From Anoplolepis gracilipes (taxonomy: Eukaryota; Arthropoda; Insecta; Hymenoptera; Formicidae): a DNA stretch of 64,000 bases. The DNA lies in the NCBI RefSeq assembly GCF_047496725.1, contig NC_132970.1:3473001-3537000 (forward strand), given 5' to 3'. The notes below the pieces were generated by a model, which saw only the letters and a list, made by a program, of their open reading frames with translations, ran no database searches and was not told where the DNA came from. Every line of letters begins with the position of its first letter. The first letter of the stretch is position 1. This document shows, piece by piece, positions 37,185 through 49,700 of this stretch. Position numbers and translations under genes: made by a program.

Positions 37185-38612
37185 TACAGAGTTTTAGCTT
37201 CCTTTTTAATCGTTTTGTCATATAATATACTGCCGTACATTATACTTATTACAATTTAAACTCTGATATTTATTTTTGTCTCTTTACTCTCACGTTTCAT
37301 ATCTCGAGCTTTCTATCAGGGGAATAGTATGTGTATAACTAATCGATCTTACTATTAAAATAGGTAAAATGAAAATAGACAGATTTTATATTATAAAGCA
37401 GTTTTAGAATGTCTAATTTCAAAATATAATGTCGATCTTTGACCGTACTACGTGTCCCAATCGTTCGAGTACTCGACGAAATGTACCTATAATTACGTAT
37501 ATACTTGTTCGTATATTTACATGTAATTAAGTTGATATCTATATATATAATTTTGTACAGCCAATCGCGATGCGCGTGAGTTCGAGCGAATTCGCCACTT
37601 GACAGTGCCAATTTTTCGCGGCGACGGAAACATGCGCGCAAAAATGCAGCCATGTCGCGTCCGCTCGAGTTCTCGTGCACGAGAAAAACGAGACACGGTA
37701 CAAATACAAGACCTTACGCCTACGATTAAATGAGTATAAACATGGTCTCATGAAGTAATAGATAATAATGTCGGTATATTATTTAGCGGAGTGTATCAAC
37801 CACTTGGCGCACTTGATTGTTTATCGCGAACAACGTTTCGACGTTTGCTGGTCGTTAATTATCGGTGATCGTTGTTGGCGATTTTCGTGAATCGCAGATC
37901 GTGGATCCTCAACAATGATTCCAATATTATACCAATATTAATGGAGCGTACATTGTCGTTTAATGCTTGTTACGCAACGTATAACGCGAATAACAGATCA
38001 AGTGGCACTGAACGTATACTATGAAACTGACACTACCTCACCAAACACCTAATATATCTCAACCACAAGACTGATTTTAAATAATATTCCTATAAATAAG
38101 ATAAAAAGAGAGATAATGGGCAAGAAGAAATAAAAAAAGAGTGACGAATAGCGAATATTATAGAGAGAAGTATATCATTCGTACAAATATGATATAAATC
38201 GTTTTGTAAGTAATTCGCGCGTCTAGAGAATAAAATACTTATTGTAATATTATCATTATTACTGCATTGCTGCCAACTTTGAATTCCTATTGTGAATAAG
38301 AGAAAGAATTGACGAAAGAAGAATTCTTTGTATTGTAAGTGTTTACTCGTAATTTCATGCCCCGATCTTTGCAATCACGCATTAATAAACGATTATCGAA
38401 TGTTCCATGAATTGACTGCTCTGTCAGACTATTTTTATTATTAAATCTCACTGTTTAATCGTTCTCGAGTCTCGTTATTCGGCACCTGCCCTGCACACGA
38501 TAAGAATTTAGATTTTATTATATGTATATTATATATTTATTATATATTTTAATATATGTACATAATTATTTAACAAACTATTCATTCGAAAGATAAATTT
38601 ATGTCAAGAAAA

Positions 38613-38653
<41 letters not shown>

Positions 38654-38655
38654 TA

Positions 38656-38694
<39 letters not shown>

Positions 38695-39729
38695 AATTTT
38701 AAATAGATATATTTAATTTAGTCATTCAGTTATTTAATTTAAGCAACTGTCAGTTTCTGATAAATATTTTAGGAATGATTTTACCGTTGCGAAGTTAAAT
38801 TTAATGAAATTTATACATTAGACATCCTATTTTACCACGATTTTATTCTAATTTAATTATTTAATTTTAGATTATTGAATATAATTATCATCGCAAAGCT
38901 CTAGGAGGAGAGAAATATTTTATACATTTGTGAAGATTTCATATTTCAAAATTTTGTGGATTTCTCAAAGTCATCGATAAAACATTATCACTAAGGGGTA
39001 TTGTTATATTTCTCGATGGACCATTGCATTGAAATTGGATAAAGTGTCGCGGATACAAGCACAAAAGCGACAATATTTTCACGACTCATCCGAGGTTGCA
39101 TCATGGATTCGCTCGTTGATTCAGAAAACGAAGAGAAGAGATATCGCGGGGTAACGAAAGCGGCCGAAGGGGATGGCTGCAGGGGCATACATGTTGAAAA
39201 ACCGTTTCCCTCTATCCTCCCCGGCGCGTTTCCTCCCCGATTTAGGAGGACCAGTGCGACCTGCATTCAGCTGTGCCATTCGGGCCACCGAGTTTCCAAA
39301 ATCTAGGATTCCATACACGCGCGATCGAGCGACGGGTGAAGCTGCAGGCGTCGCCGAAGGGCTGAAGAGAGGGGTGGCGCGACCGTGGCACAGTGACACA
39401 TTATGCCGTAATATGGGGGCACGTGGCAGATGCAGCGGATCGAGTCGGACGATTCAGTCTGAATTCATAGATCAAAAGCAGTCTCTTGAGAATCCACACG
39501 CGTATTTTAATTTTATATTCATTTTTTTAACTCCTTTATTTGCCATAATCTGGTCTTTCTTTTTTACTTTTTTTATTTAAGCTAGATAATTTAATCTTAT
39601 TGTGTAGATAATCCGTATATTTAGACCAATATTTACCTTATAAGATTTTATTTGGTCACACATCTAGCAGACATTCGGAGAATGATTTTTATAAATTCGA
39701 CATTTATAAAATTCGATACAAATTTAGAA
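37185..39729. other. Gene-free stretch with two CpG-rich blocks
   Basis: GC-richer blocks lie at 37550-37990 (with several AACAA/ATTGT Sox-like cores) and 39040-39470. Two TA runs (38623-38648 and 38662-38691) preceded by GT repeats sit between them. No coding sequence was recognised. Confidence 0.45.
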
Positions 39730-39734
39730 TTTTA

Positions 39735-40142
39735 CACAGAGAAAAATGTTTCTTTGAATTTAATAAATTTTGTCGAAGTCAAAGAAATTTGATTATTGGA
39801 ATAGTCCAAACAAACTAATGTTTGAATTAACAATAAATACGATTAAACTTACAAAAAACATATATGTTTATACTTCAAATAAAATATTTTTTGAAAAAAT
39901 ATTACTTTTTCTCCGACTTAAAATAATTACATTTTTGTTTCAAACAAACAAATAATAAGTTAATTGAAACAAACAATGCTTTTATTTGAATTATATTTCA
40001 AATAATAATTATTTTTTTTCGTCACATAGTATAATTTAATGTAACGAAACAATCATATTTTTATTCAATAAAATAATGTTATTTTAGTGAAACAAATATA
40101 AGTCATATGCATACTAAATATAAAGAAACATTTTTCCCTATG
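39735..40142. mobile_element. Tc1/mariner-type MITE
   Basis: The left terminus CACAGAGAAAAATGTTTC and the inverted right terminus CATAGGGAAAAATGTTTC match over 21 bp with two mismatches. TA stands directly outside each end, extending the match to TTTTA/TAAAA. The 408-bp interior is AT-rich without an ORF, so the element is non-autonomous. The size, TIR and TA target duplication fit the class; the family is not identified. Confidence 0.7.
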
Positions 40143-40217
40143 TAAAAATATAATATTGATATATAAATATCGATATTTGTTAATTTTAGTATTATATAGA
40201 TTTTTACACTGATAGTT

Positions 40218-40244
<27 letters not shown>
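40218..40244. repeat. (CT)n microsatellite
   Basis: About 13 CT units between the MITE and the 85-bp duplication. Confidence 0.9.
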
Positions 40245-40248
<4 letters not shown>

Positions 40249-40322
40249 GCTATATGTACAATCTAATTCTAAAATCTATTTTCAATAAGAAACATTTATT
40301 TGGCCAACATTTGCAGAAGAAT

Positions 40323-40492
40323 TTTTATAAATTCGTCACTTTTGAATTCAGTAGATATTGAATTTATAAATATTGATGTAAATATTTATATTCGTTATCT
40401 GTAGTATTTTTATAAATTCGTCACTTTTGAATTCAGTAAATATTGAATTTATAAATATTGATGTAAATATTTATATTCGTTATCTGTAGTAT
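40323..40492. repeat. 85-bp tandem duplication
   Basis: Two head-to-tail copies (40323-40407 and 40408-40492) differ at one base (G at 40355, A at 40440). The near-identity implies a recent duplication. A diverged relative of the copy start (TTTTTATAAATTCG) with matching flank also lies at about 39635-39710, on the other side of the MITE. Confidence 0.9.
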
Positions 40493-42438
40493 GATGTGTT
40501 ATATAGAATTTTTCTATTTATGTATCTTCATTTTTTTCTTATATTATATGATCACATGGATACTATTATAATTATATGGGAATTATGGGTACTATATTAT
40601 ATTTTAAAATGTATTTTCAATAAGCGTCATTTTTTTATTTTATTATTTGATCATAACGTTTTGTAATGTGAAATATTCATAACTACACATTTTAATATCA
40701 ACTTTTAATCTTCCCGCTACCAGAACTGTTGCTTTTTATAATTAGTTTTTCCACGAGAAGTGAACGAAAGGTAAAAGTAAGACACTAAATTCAATACGAA
40801 GAATCAAGGAGAATCTTCGTTATATACTCGTTGCATAGTACGCGGGCGTACGAATTTACTCTCGCAGCATTGGCTCCATTGTCAAAAACTATGCCAACAT
40901 GTCAAGAAAGTCTGGCAGCACGCGACAAAGCGAACGGACGGGCGGCATTGAGTGTCGTTGAGCTGTTTTGGGGTCAGAATCCGGGAAAACGCACGGGGTC
41001 CCCGGGGTTTATACGTCGCTACCTGAAGTACCGCTACAAATATACACAAATTCGATTGTGATCGTCCTCGCGTGTAATGGCGCGTTTAATTCCACAACGC
41101 GAACTTTATATCTCACTAAATCTACAAGACTTTGAAGGTCCGGCGTATTTCGTTTATATTATTCTTCTCAAAATCTCTTTTTTGATTTTTATGTACTTAA
41201 TTAACTCTCAAAATTTTACCGCATTATATATACAGAGAGTTACCAATCAATTTTATTGTTAATTTCAAACGTCTAATATTAAATTACGCTTTGCCTCTGA
41301 TGCAATTCAAGTTTTGTCAATTATAGAATAATGACGACATAATAATATATTTTTTGTACGAGATGTCAGGTACTTGTTCCTTGTGTCTAGGACAATTATT
41401 CTACGCATCATAAATCATTGAGATCAAGATTTGTCCTTATGAGCGACCATGAGCATAGCCGCATGTGATGATGAGTTTCCCCGAAATGCAACACAACGAA
41501 TGCATCATAAATTTTCTCGCTGCCTCGAAACGAAGACGAGGCGAAAGAATAATGGCGTCGTGTGCCACGCCACGCGTTTCTGAAAAGCGAAAAGGATGCA
41601 GGCGGGAAGGAAAAGAGAGAGAAGAGGGTTAACGCTCCCCCTTTTCCGCTTTTGCCTCAGCGTTCCTTGTTTTTTGTCTTTCTGGTAAAAAAAAAGCTCC
41701 TTTATGGAGGCAAAGCGCGCGTGCTACCGCGGAGAAGGAAGGCTGAAAGGGATCCTAGACTAGTACCACACCACCCGGGGGCCTTAGGTGGCCCCTGTCG
41801 GTTGACAATGCGCCAATCCGACGGTGCGTCCCAAGAAACGCGATACCATTTACCGGTGAAACCCAAAATTACGTGAAATCCACGACGGGGTGTACGATGC
41901 GTCCTTGTAAAGGGTGACTCACCTGGGGGGGGTGGACTGTTGTACGCCGGTTTTAAAGCACATATGTGATCGTGCTACGCGCGCGCGTGTAAAGTTATTT
42001 CCTGCAAATATTCGCGCATGTGTGTTAATTCAAAAAAAGTTTGTCTTTCTGAAGAAGCTGTTTCTGCTCGACGATATTGTCTAGAATGCGATCTCTCTCT
42101 CTCTTTCTCTCTCTCTTTTTCTCTCTTATAAATAGAAAGACGATATTATTCAGATCAGAAAAAATTAAACTAACAATAAGTATCATCGATAGAGTCGTGG
42201 TAATTTCATAATCCACTATCTAGAGTTCTAGCAGTCTTGCTTGTTTTCTTTTTACATTCTATAAACTTCGAGAAAGCCTATATTTAAATGGTTCATCATT
42301 TTATAGAAACCAACTATTTTCGACAACATATGTCGAGACCATGAAAGAGTCGTCAACTCATTTCTGATATTGCCGCCACGCACACTCGTTTATCTTATTT
42401 CAAAACATTTCAAACATTTTAAATTTAAAATATAAAAA

Positions 42439-42459
42439 GAGAGAGAGAGAGAGAGAGAA
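42439..42459. repeat. (GA)n microsatellite
   Basis: About ten GA units just upstream of the GGC-containing island. Confidence 0.9.
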
Positions 42460-42767
42460 GGAGAAAAAGAATTGTTAACTTCCTATCTCCCTTCTTATCG
42501 ATAAAAGAAATCGTTTTCCAGTCCTCCTTAGTGAGCCAGGTATTTGCGGAAGTATCAGAGAAGCGCAGCTCGAATTCGGCCGACCACACGGCGCCCCGTA
42601 ATATATTTCCAAAACTCGTTTTCCACAGATCGGGGGAAAAAAAGAACGGACAATAAGCTCACCCGTGTGGCCAGCTCTCGAGTCCTAATTATACAGCACA
42701 CGCCAAATAAATGGGCCCTCGTTCCTCGAAGCACCGTTGGCTCTCGAGACACGACTGCTCGATTCTC

Positions 42768-42806
<39 letters not shown>
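42768..42806. repeat. (GGC)13 trinucleotide run
   Basis: Thirteen uninterrupted GGC units in a CpG island, otherwise unusual in this AT-rich genome. The three + frames read poly-Ala, poly-Gly and poly-Arg. No coding frame is supported. Confidence 0.95.
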
Positions 42807-42807
<1 letters not shown>

Positions 42808-45800
42808 GCGTCCATCCGATCAAGGTACCATATGGCGAATCCTTTTGCCACTGCTTAAAAAATCGCTGGGTATTAAACCCGGTGTTCGTCGAAAAACTTT
42901 TCGTCGCGGAGAAGCAGCAGGTGCTTTCGACAACGAAGGTGGCGGACATATATGAAAGCAGCCCTATTACATTTATGTTATTAAAAAATAATTATAGTGA
43001 CAGCTTTCACTTTCGCTTTTTTTTTTTTTTTTTACGATGATTTCTAAATTCTAATTTACATCACACTACTGTAGATTACTTCGAATCGATGCCTCTTGAT
43101 ATGATATTCGTGATAAATTTTGTCAAGAAATACTAATGCAAATTGAAAACGTACTTTATTCGTACAAAAACACGTACTAAATATATTAATAGCGATCGAT
43201 TTAAATGTCGCTGTGGGACACTTTCATCCGAGACTATTCCGGTTTTCACCTGCTTTCCTCTATCTTTATGTCTACGCGCGACTTATCGGCCCATCATCTT
43301 ACTCTGCTAATGCCCGGCGAAACTCACCTTTCCAAGTGACAGGTGCCACAGAATAGTTAGTAGTCTTTCGGGATCTACTAAAACCGAAAACGCAGAACAT
43401 TAAATGAATTCGTTCGTGAGTGGTCGGCCATAAAATAGTCGGACCAAATATATCCCGAGAACTTCTCTCTCTAAAGGGAGCTAATAATATACAAAATAAA
43501 CGTTTCCCTAAAATGCATTGGCATCTTAGTAATCCTGTTGTAGCCGTTTATATCGACGTGTTTCCTCAGGACACGGAAATAGCACACAAATATAAAGCAA
43601 TAATTTGTACTCGAGATCAACGATTGATACAATTTTATACTTGCGTTTATTCTGGTCGTACATTTTGTATATTCTAGAAATAAAATTTCTTGCTTGCTAA
43701 TTAAATTTGATAGTAATAAATTAATAATAATAAATAGTAATAAATAATAAATTTTACGCTATAATATAATATTAACACATTTTATCTTAACCAAATTGCA
43801 ACACTATTACAATAAAGGCGAAAATTTAATTTAAAATTAATTTAAAATTAAAAGTGAAAATATATACTTTCGACTATTTATACCTGTCACGCGACCTTTG
43901 TAGACGGATAAAAAAATTAATATGACAAACTATAACTATAGTTATAAAATACAGGCTTCTCTGATATACACCCTATACATTATCACCAGCGCATCGTATT
44001 TCATACAATGTACTTTATAAATTTTTTATGATAAAAAGACTATAATTTTAATAGTCAGCGACGGTCATTTTAGACTGTCTTTAGGATTATCGATCGACTG
44101 TCTCTATATTTGTGTAGAGAGAGGTTGTCGCGATGCTAAGATATCGATGACTCTGCGGCACTGAGTTGAACTACCTCGAAGAACAACCCCCTAAACGCTA
44201 GAGAAGTGCAACGAGTTAGCTAAGCAGTCACGTAACCACAAAAAGTGGCATCGGTTGCCACTAGGTTAGACGTAAAAGTAATCCCTGTCGTCGTAAAGCG
44301 AAGGATTCGAACGATCCGAAGGCTCGGCGCGCTTAGGTGACATCGGCGGGCAGGGGGTTGCCAAGCCCCACGAGACCCACCCCCGTAAGAGCAACCCCTA
44401 CGCGATTGTAACATCACTATGCCGACACCGACGCTCTTTAAGAAGCATTTTTCGCTCAAAAGAGTGTCGTTATGTGATGCGATGAAACCGGCCTTGTTTG
44501 ACTTTTTTATCGAGTTTATTGAGCATCCGCGGAAAAGACCACGTGAAGGAGTTCGGCCCGTTCGTCTCAATTTAGTTTGGTTTGGAAAAGATCTGCTATA
44601 TAGGATACATTCCACAAATCATGTTAGGTTTTTTTGGCTAAAAATACGTAAATTATTTTTTATATTATATTACTATATCTATATTACTTTATTTGATTTT
44701 TACTTTTACTATACCCTAAAATTTTTTTCTACTTCTGTATATAAAAATATATTTTTTATTTATCTTTAATACAGACTCAATATCAAGTTTACCTGAATAT
44801 TCTCGACATAAAAAAAGAATGACATTTGGACCGTCGATTTCAGTTTATTTCAATATTGTATGAAGATTTTGTACAAAATTTATTAAAATTATTTTTCTTA
44901 GCTACGAATAGTTATAACCGTAAATATGGAAAAAGAAAACATCATTTTATATTGCATTTTTATTTGCAATGTCTGATCCTGATCTTTGTCTTTTTCTTTG
45001 TATCGTCCTTAACCCACTCTTAGCGGACCTGTTATCGCGAGTATTAAACGGATTCCAGGCTACGGGAATGGCAAAAGGGTATTATTAGAGGGATCCGGTC
45101 AAAGGGAATGCAAAGGAATAAGAAGGCGTGGGTAGGTAGAAGGGTGAGGAGGTAGAAGGGCGCTACGCCGAGAGCATATTCCGGAAGAAACCGTGGCCGG
45201 GCCTCTGAAATATGCATCGACTTACCAGCCGGAGAGTGGTATTCCAAAGTACTACCGACCCTTTTCCAAGAATATACGAGCGCACGATCGGAGCTTCATA
45301 TTTCCTGATTTGGGGGTGAATTTAACTCTGGCCCGATATCGTTTGCGTAGAAAGGACATGTATCTACCTACCTACATTTCGTATCTGTCTACATATATTG
45401 TAGATCGTCGCGTACAAAGGCTCTTATGTATCTCCGAAGAAAGTACGGATAAAGGATTGAAAGCGACAAACGTCTTCATATTTCAGCGGTATAACAAGTA
45501 ACAAAATATATATTCAGCTATTGAAGCGTAAGCTTGTACTTAACTTGAGCGATCTTGATCGATCCCAAGATTGGTCCAATTTTCGAAGCTTATAATTTAA
45601 ATCTCAAGTTAAGACTCTACTGAATTAAAGTTTTCTTAAAATTAATCAAAAAAATTAATTCGAGGAAGGAAGCTTATTTTCAATACCGGTTCGAGAGTTC
45701 TCTTCGGCTAAATTTTTTCCTTAAGAGAATAAATCGACCAGAGATTAAACAGACCGAGGTGTAATCTAGACATATTTGATATATACACGTGCTCATCTCG

Positions 45801-45929
45801 GCACGCGTGCATTTCACGATTTCTTTGACGAGAATTTTTTTTTGTAAGATGTTACACCGCTTTTCCCTGTAATCTACTCAAGTTCGCGAGGGATGATTCG
45901 GACCAGCGAATTTCTACGTACGAGCGAAC

Positions 45930-46020
45930 AGACAGACGAACGGATGGACGGACGGACGGACGGACGGACGGACGGACGGACGAACCAACGAACGAACGAG
46001 CGAACGAACGAGCGGACGGG
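45930..46020. repeat. (GACG)n grading into (AACG)n
   Basis: About nine GGAC/GACG units followed by degenerate AACG/AGCG units, next to a CpG-rich and then pyrimidine-rich block. Confidence 0.9.
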
Positions 46021-46357
46021 GTAGAGAGTTGCTATAGAAACACTAATTCCGTCTCTGTCGCACCCGCGCCACGCCGCGGCGATCCCTGCGACCGGGGGAA
46101 GAAAAAATAGCGAGGGTGAAAAACCTGGGGGTGACTCAAATAAAAAAACGGATCAATATTAACTCTTTTTTCAGGGGCGGATGGGCCAACGAGTGGGGAT
46201 GCTTCGGCAACCCCCCCGCGTCCCGTTCTCCCCCTTCAGCCCTTCGTGCTGCTTCTCTCGATGTCTCTCTATCTCTCTTGCTCTCTCTTTCTAACTCTTT
46301 TTCGCTCATGTCTCTCGGCCACTTCCTTCTTTTACCCTTCGAATTTATCGTCTCTCT

Positions 46358-46360
<3 letters not shown>

Positions 46361-46421
<61 letters not shown>
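46361..46421. repeat. (CT)n then (TTTC)n
   Basis: About 20 CT units followed by about five TTTC units, inside a longer polypyrimidine tract (46230-46430). Confidence 0.95.
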
Positions 46422-46422
<1 letters not shown>

Positions 46423-47038
46423 CACCCTCGAGTTCCGTCTACCCCATACCTTCTCGCGAGCAAGCGACGAATGCTTAAGGACAAACGCGAAATTAGTTGC
46501 CTCGAATCGTCAAGATCTGCGTAAGCGATTGTGCATGATTGCGAGGCGCTTAAATTCATTGCACTTGTTACTTGGTGTTGTGCGAAAACTCGAGGGATGG
46601 CCTTCAAAGTACACGCGATGCATTGACCTGGTTACTTAAACAAGGGTTCAAATTATTCTGAGCAAATGCATGTCAAAGCGTTGCGGCGTGGGCAGCACCA
46701 AAACAGCGCAAGATGAATGAAGTTAACAGAAGGGTGCATCGCACGTTTTACTTTTAAAATTAATTAACTTAATCGATAATCCGAAATATAAGTTACATGT
46801 GACGAAAATAATATTCTTTATTTTAGCAAAAAGGTCGAACCGTTTAACAATAGTTCCTAATGTCATTTATTCTGATACAAGTACTCTACACTTTTACTAT
46901 CGTGTATAGATTTCGAGCAAAGAGGAATCACGATATAATGTAGTGTGTCGAGCATCGAGATACTCGACAAAGATTGATGTACCGATATTCATTGGATGAA
47001 CAACGCACGTGCGGGTTTTAGTAATTTAATATCGATCA

Positions 47039-47042
<4 letters not shown>

Positions 47043-47089
<47 letters not shown>
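47043..47089. repeat. (TA)n microsatellite
   Basis: An uninterrupted run of about 23 TA units. Confidence 0.95.
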
Positions 47090-47096
<7 letters not shown>

Positions 47097-49499
47097 ATTT
47101 CTATATTTTTGATAAATTTTAAAACATAAAATTTTAGATATTTTCATTAAAATATAAAAATTATTATTCTCTTTTTTTCTTCTTGTACAATATTTAAATT
47201 TATTACTTTCAAAATAGAATATATGTTAATATAATAAACATTTTTTATTATTGTTTATTTTTTTAATAATAATTTTTATTAGCCAAATATATTCATAAAG
47301 CTAATTGTAAATGCATTCATATTTCCTGTCTATTTTGCATAGTTCTGTGCAGATGCGTGAGCTTTTTTACGACAAAGAAAAAACGAAGGATTGCGCAATT
47401 GTGGCCGAGTTTCCTAAAGTCATCGAATGCGTCCTTGACTTCCGGCCGATCCTTTATAACCCTTCTTTGCATTCAGTAGCCTCGAAAGTCTACCCTTTCA
47501 CCCTTCGGAGCCCTCGCTTACCAATATGACCGAAGGAACCCCAAACAAACAGGCATTTCCATGGTTACGCGCAATTACCAGGGTTGACCAACGACTAACT
47601 ACCTTCCTTTGAGTTTCCACCTTGAGGACCGATGCGACATGAGCAAATCGGTCAGCGGTTTCGAAATCGGACGGTGGGGTCCGTCGAAAAAAAAGAAAAA
47701 AAATATGCAGAAGATGAACGACGACGCGACCCAATATGCAGTAAATTCGCAGAATCGCGAGTAGTCTGATTTGATCTATTTCCTTACTGTTAGCCAGGAC
47801 CGTCTCTTTTATGAATTACATTTATGAGAATACCGCGGTGGTTTTTCGATAACATCGTCGTATAGAAATGACATATGAATTTTATTTCTTCTCTATCATA
47901 CTTAAAAGGATATTTATAGAATGAATACATCAAATCAGGCTACCATATTTGTTAAATAATTATTATCTTTTCATATATCTGAATTGTTGTTATAATATTT
48001 GATATTATGTATTTAGTATTTTAAATAATTAAAGCATTAGAAAAAATCAAATTTATTATCCTGCCTCTTTTTTCCAACATTTAATTTAAAAATATATTAA
48101 ATTTTTGAATATCATTATATTCCTCTAAACGCGTTATAAATAATAATTACTATTCTATAAAATTCTACTACACGTACGTTTCTAGAAAATCTTTTTAGAA
48201 TAAGTATATAAACCTATTTGCGTCTACCATTATTGTTAATGTAAATTCGATTTATTCAATTACATTCCCTTTACGTCTTTGTCAACCGACTCAACAGTAT
48301 TTGCGATATAGATAGTGCTAAGTCGTTCTTTTTCATACAACGGACAATAGCGTTCCAGCTCATACATGCTGAGAGTACCTTTGAATTGTTCGCGCACTAC
48401 CCTATATACGTACATATATATATGTATAGCTGCCGGGCCGCATAGAAAAAAATCAATGGCATCGATTCCATCGGCACGCACGGACCCATTCAAGTTCAAG
48501 GCCAGTAATCGTCCCGAAATCGGTGACGCTATATATAAACGAGCATACGTCACGCACACTTTAAATTCCATTCATATGATTCGCGATTTGCATGAAACCG
48601 GATGTAAATTCAAGCTTTGTAAATCAAGTAAAAAATTATTTTTTTTGCGTTTTTCTCATTAATATTATCAACAGATAATCCTTTAATTTTTGGATCCCAC
48701 ACACGTTCGGACATTTTTCATTCAATTTCCTAAAGATTCCAAAATTTAAACATTCCAAAATTCTGTGCATACAAATTTTAATCTCTTTTTTTATACATTT
48801 GCAGATTATTTCGAACAAAGCAATCTATAAAGGATCTTGGAGAATTCTTCTTATCCATCTTGAAAATGCGAATCTCGCGTACCATAGAGATGAAGATTCA
48901 TGCCTTTACGCTTTCTCGTTATACGCGATCGCACGTCAGACGTGTTGCTTTTTTTTTTACGTAGCTTCCAGAACCGAGAACGCGCATCCACAATGGAAGA
49001 TTTGTATAGCGAATGCTTTATCGTTCGCGGTCGAGCATCACTGGATGATTTGCATAATAGTGGCCGGTACAGAGTTATGCGAGTCGCGCGTATGCAGATA
49101 CTCATAGTTACGGAGATTTATGCAGCGCCTGGTGTCGGTTGCGAATCGCGCATTGCGAACGAAATGCGCGCAAATCGTGCTGCGATTCTCCTGTCAACGT
49201 GGAGATCAGGATACAATGGAATGTGAAAACAAAGTCGAATTTTTAATCTCGAAAAATCGATTAGATACAGCCGGAGTGCAATCGTCTTCCTCTTGTATAA
49301 AATTAAAGATTCTTGCAATTATTAGAAATTAATGAATAATAAATATACTAAAGATATTTATATAAAAAGGAATATCTATATATCGTTTTATTGCGGTTTG
49401 AATTTATATATTTATAATATTTTGATGCTTCTAATATTTTACTGTTTTATTTAATTTTTTGCATCTCAGCCCAAAGCCAGGGGAAGTCACTCGTGTACT

Positions 49500-49700
49500 C
49501 GAACGTTCGGAATCCGATTAATTCCAAAGAGAAAAGCGAGCCCGTGGAAGAAATCGATCGTTATTCCGGCATAATTAATGGTATGCAAACGACATAAACG
49601 AATCAGGAGAATGATTTATTCGCGCCAGTAGTGAGCAGATATAAGGCCAATTTCTTCACCACGCTTACGCTCCATAATTTCCAGATTAATCCGGTAATTG
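49500..49700. promoter_or_regulatory. Homeodomain/POU-type motif cluster
   Basis: In 200 bases lie GATTAATTCC (about 49518), ATAATTAATGGTATGCAAAC (about 49571-49590, homeodomain core next to an octamer-like ATGCAAAC) and AGATTAATCCGG (about 49683). It is a moderately GC-rich block between AT-rich flanks. This is a candidate enhancer by motif content only. Confidence 0.25.

Noticed and set aside
42711..43040. Poly-Ala/poly-Gly/poly-Arg proteins across the GGC run
   Set aside because: All are translations of the same trinucleotide repeat in different frames, with no supporting coding sequence around it.
44290..44330. GTTCGAATCC on the minus strand as a tRNA B box
   Set aside because: It is not followed by a pairing T-stem or acceptor stem, and no A box lies at the right distance.
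46550..46590. ATTGCACTTGTTAC resembling the miR-92 family seed
   Set aside because: The match decays after the seed and only a 4-bp stem can form.
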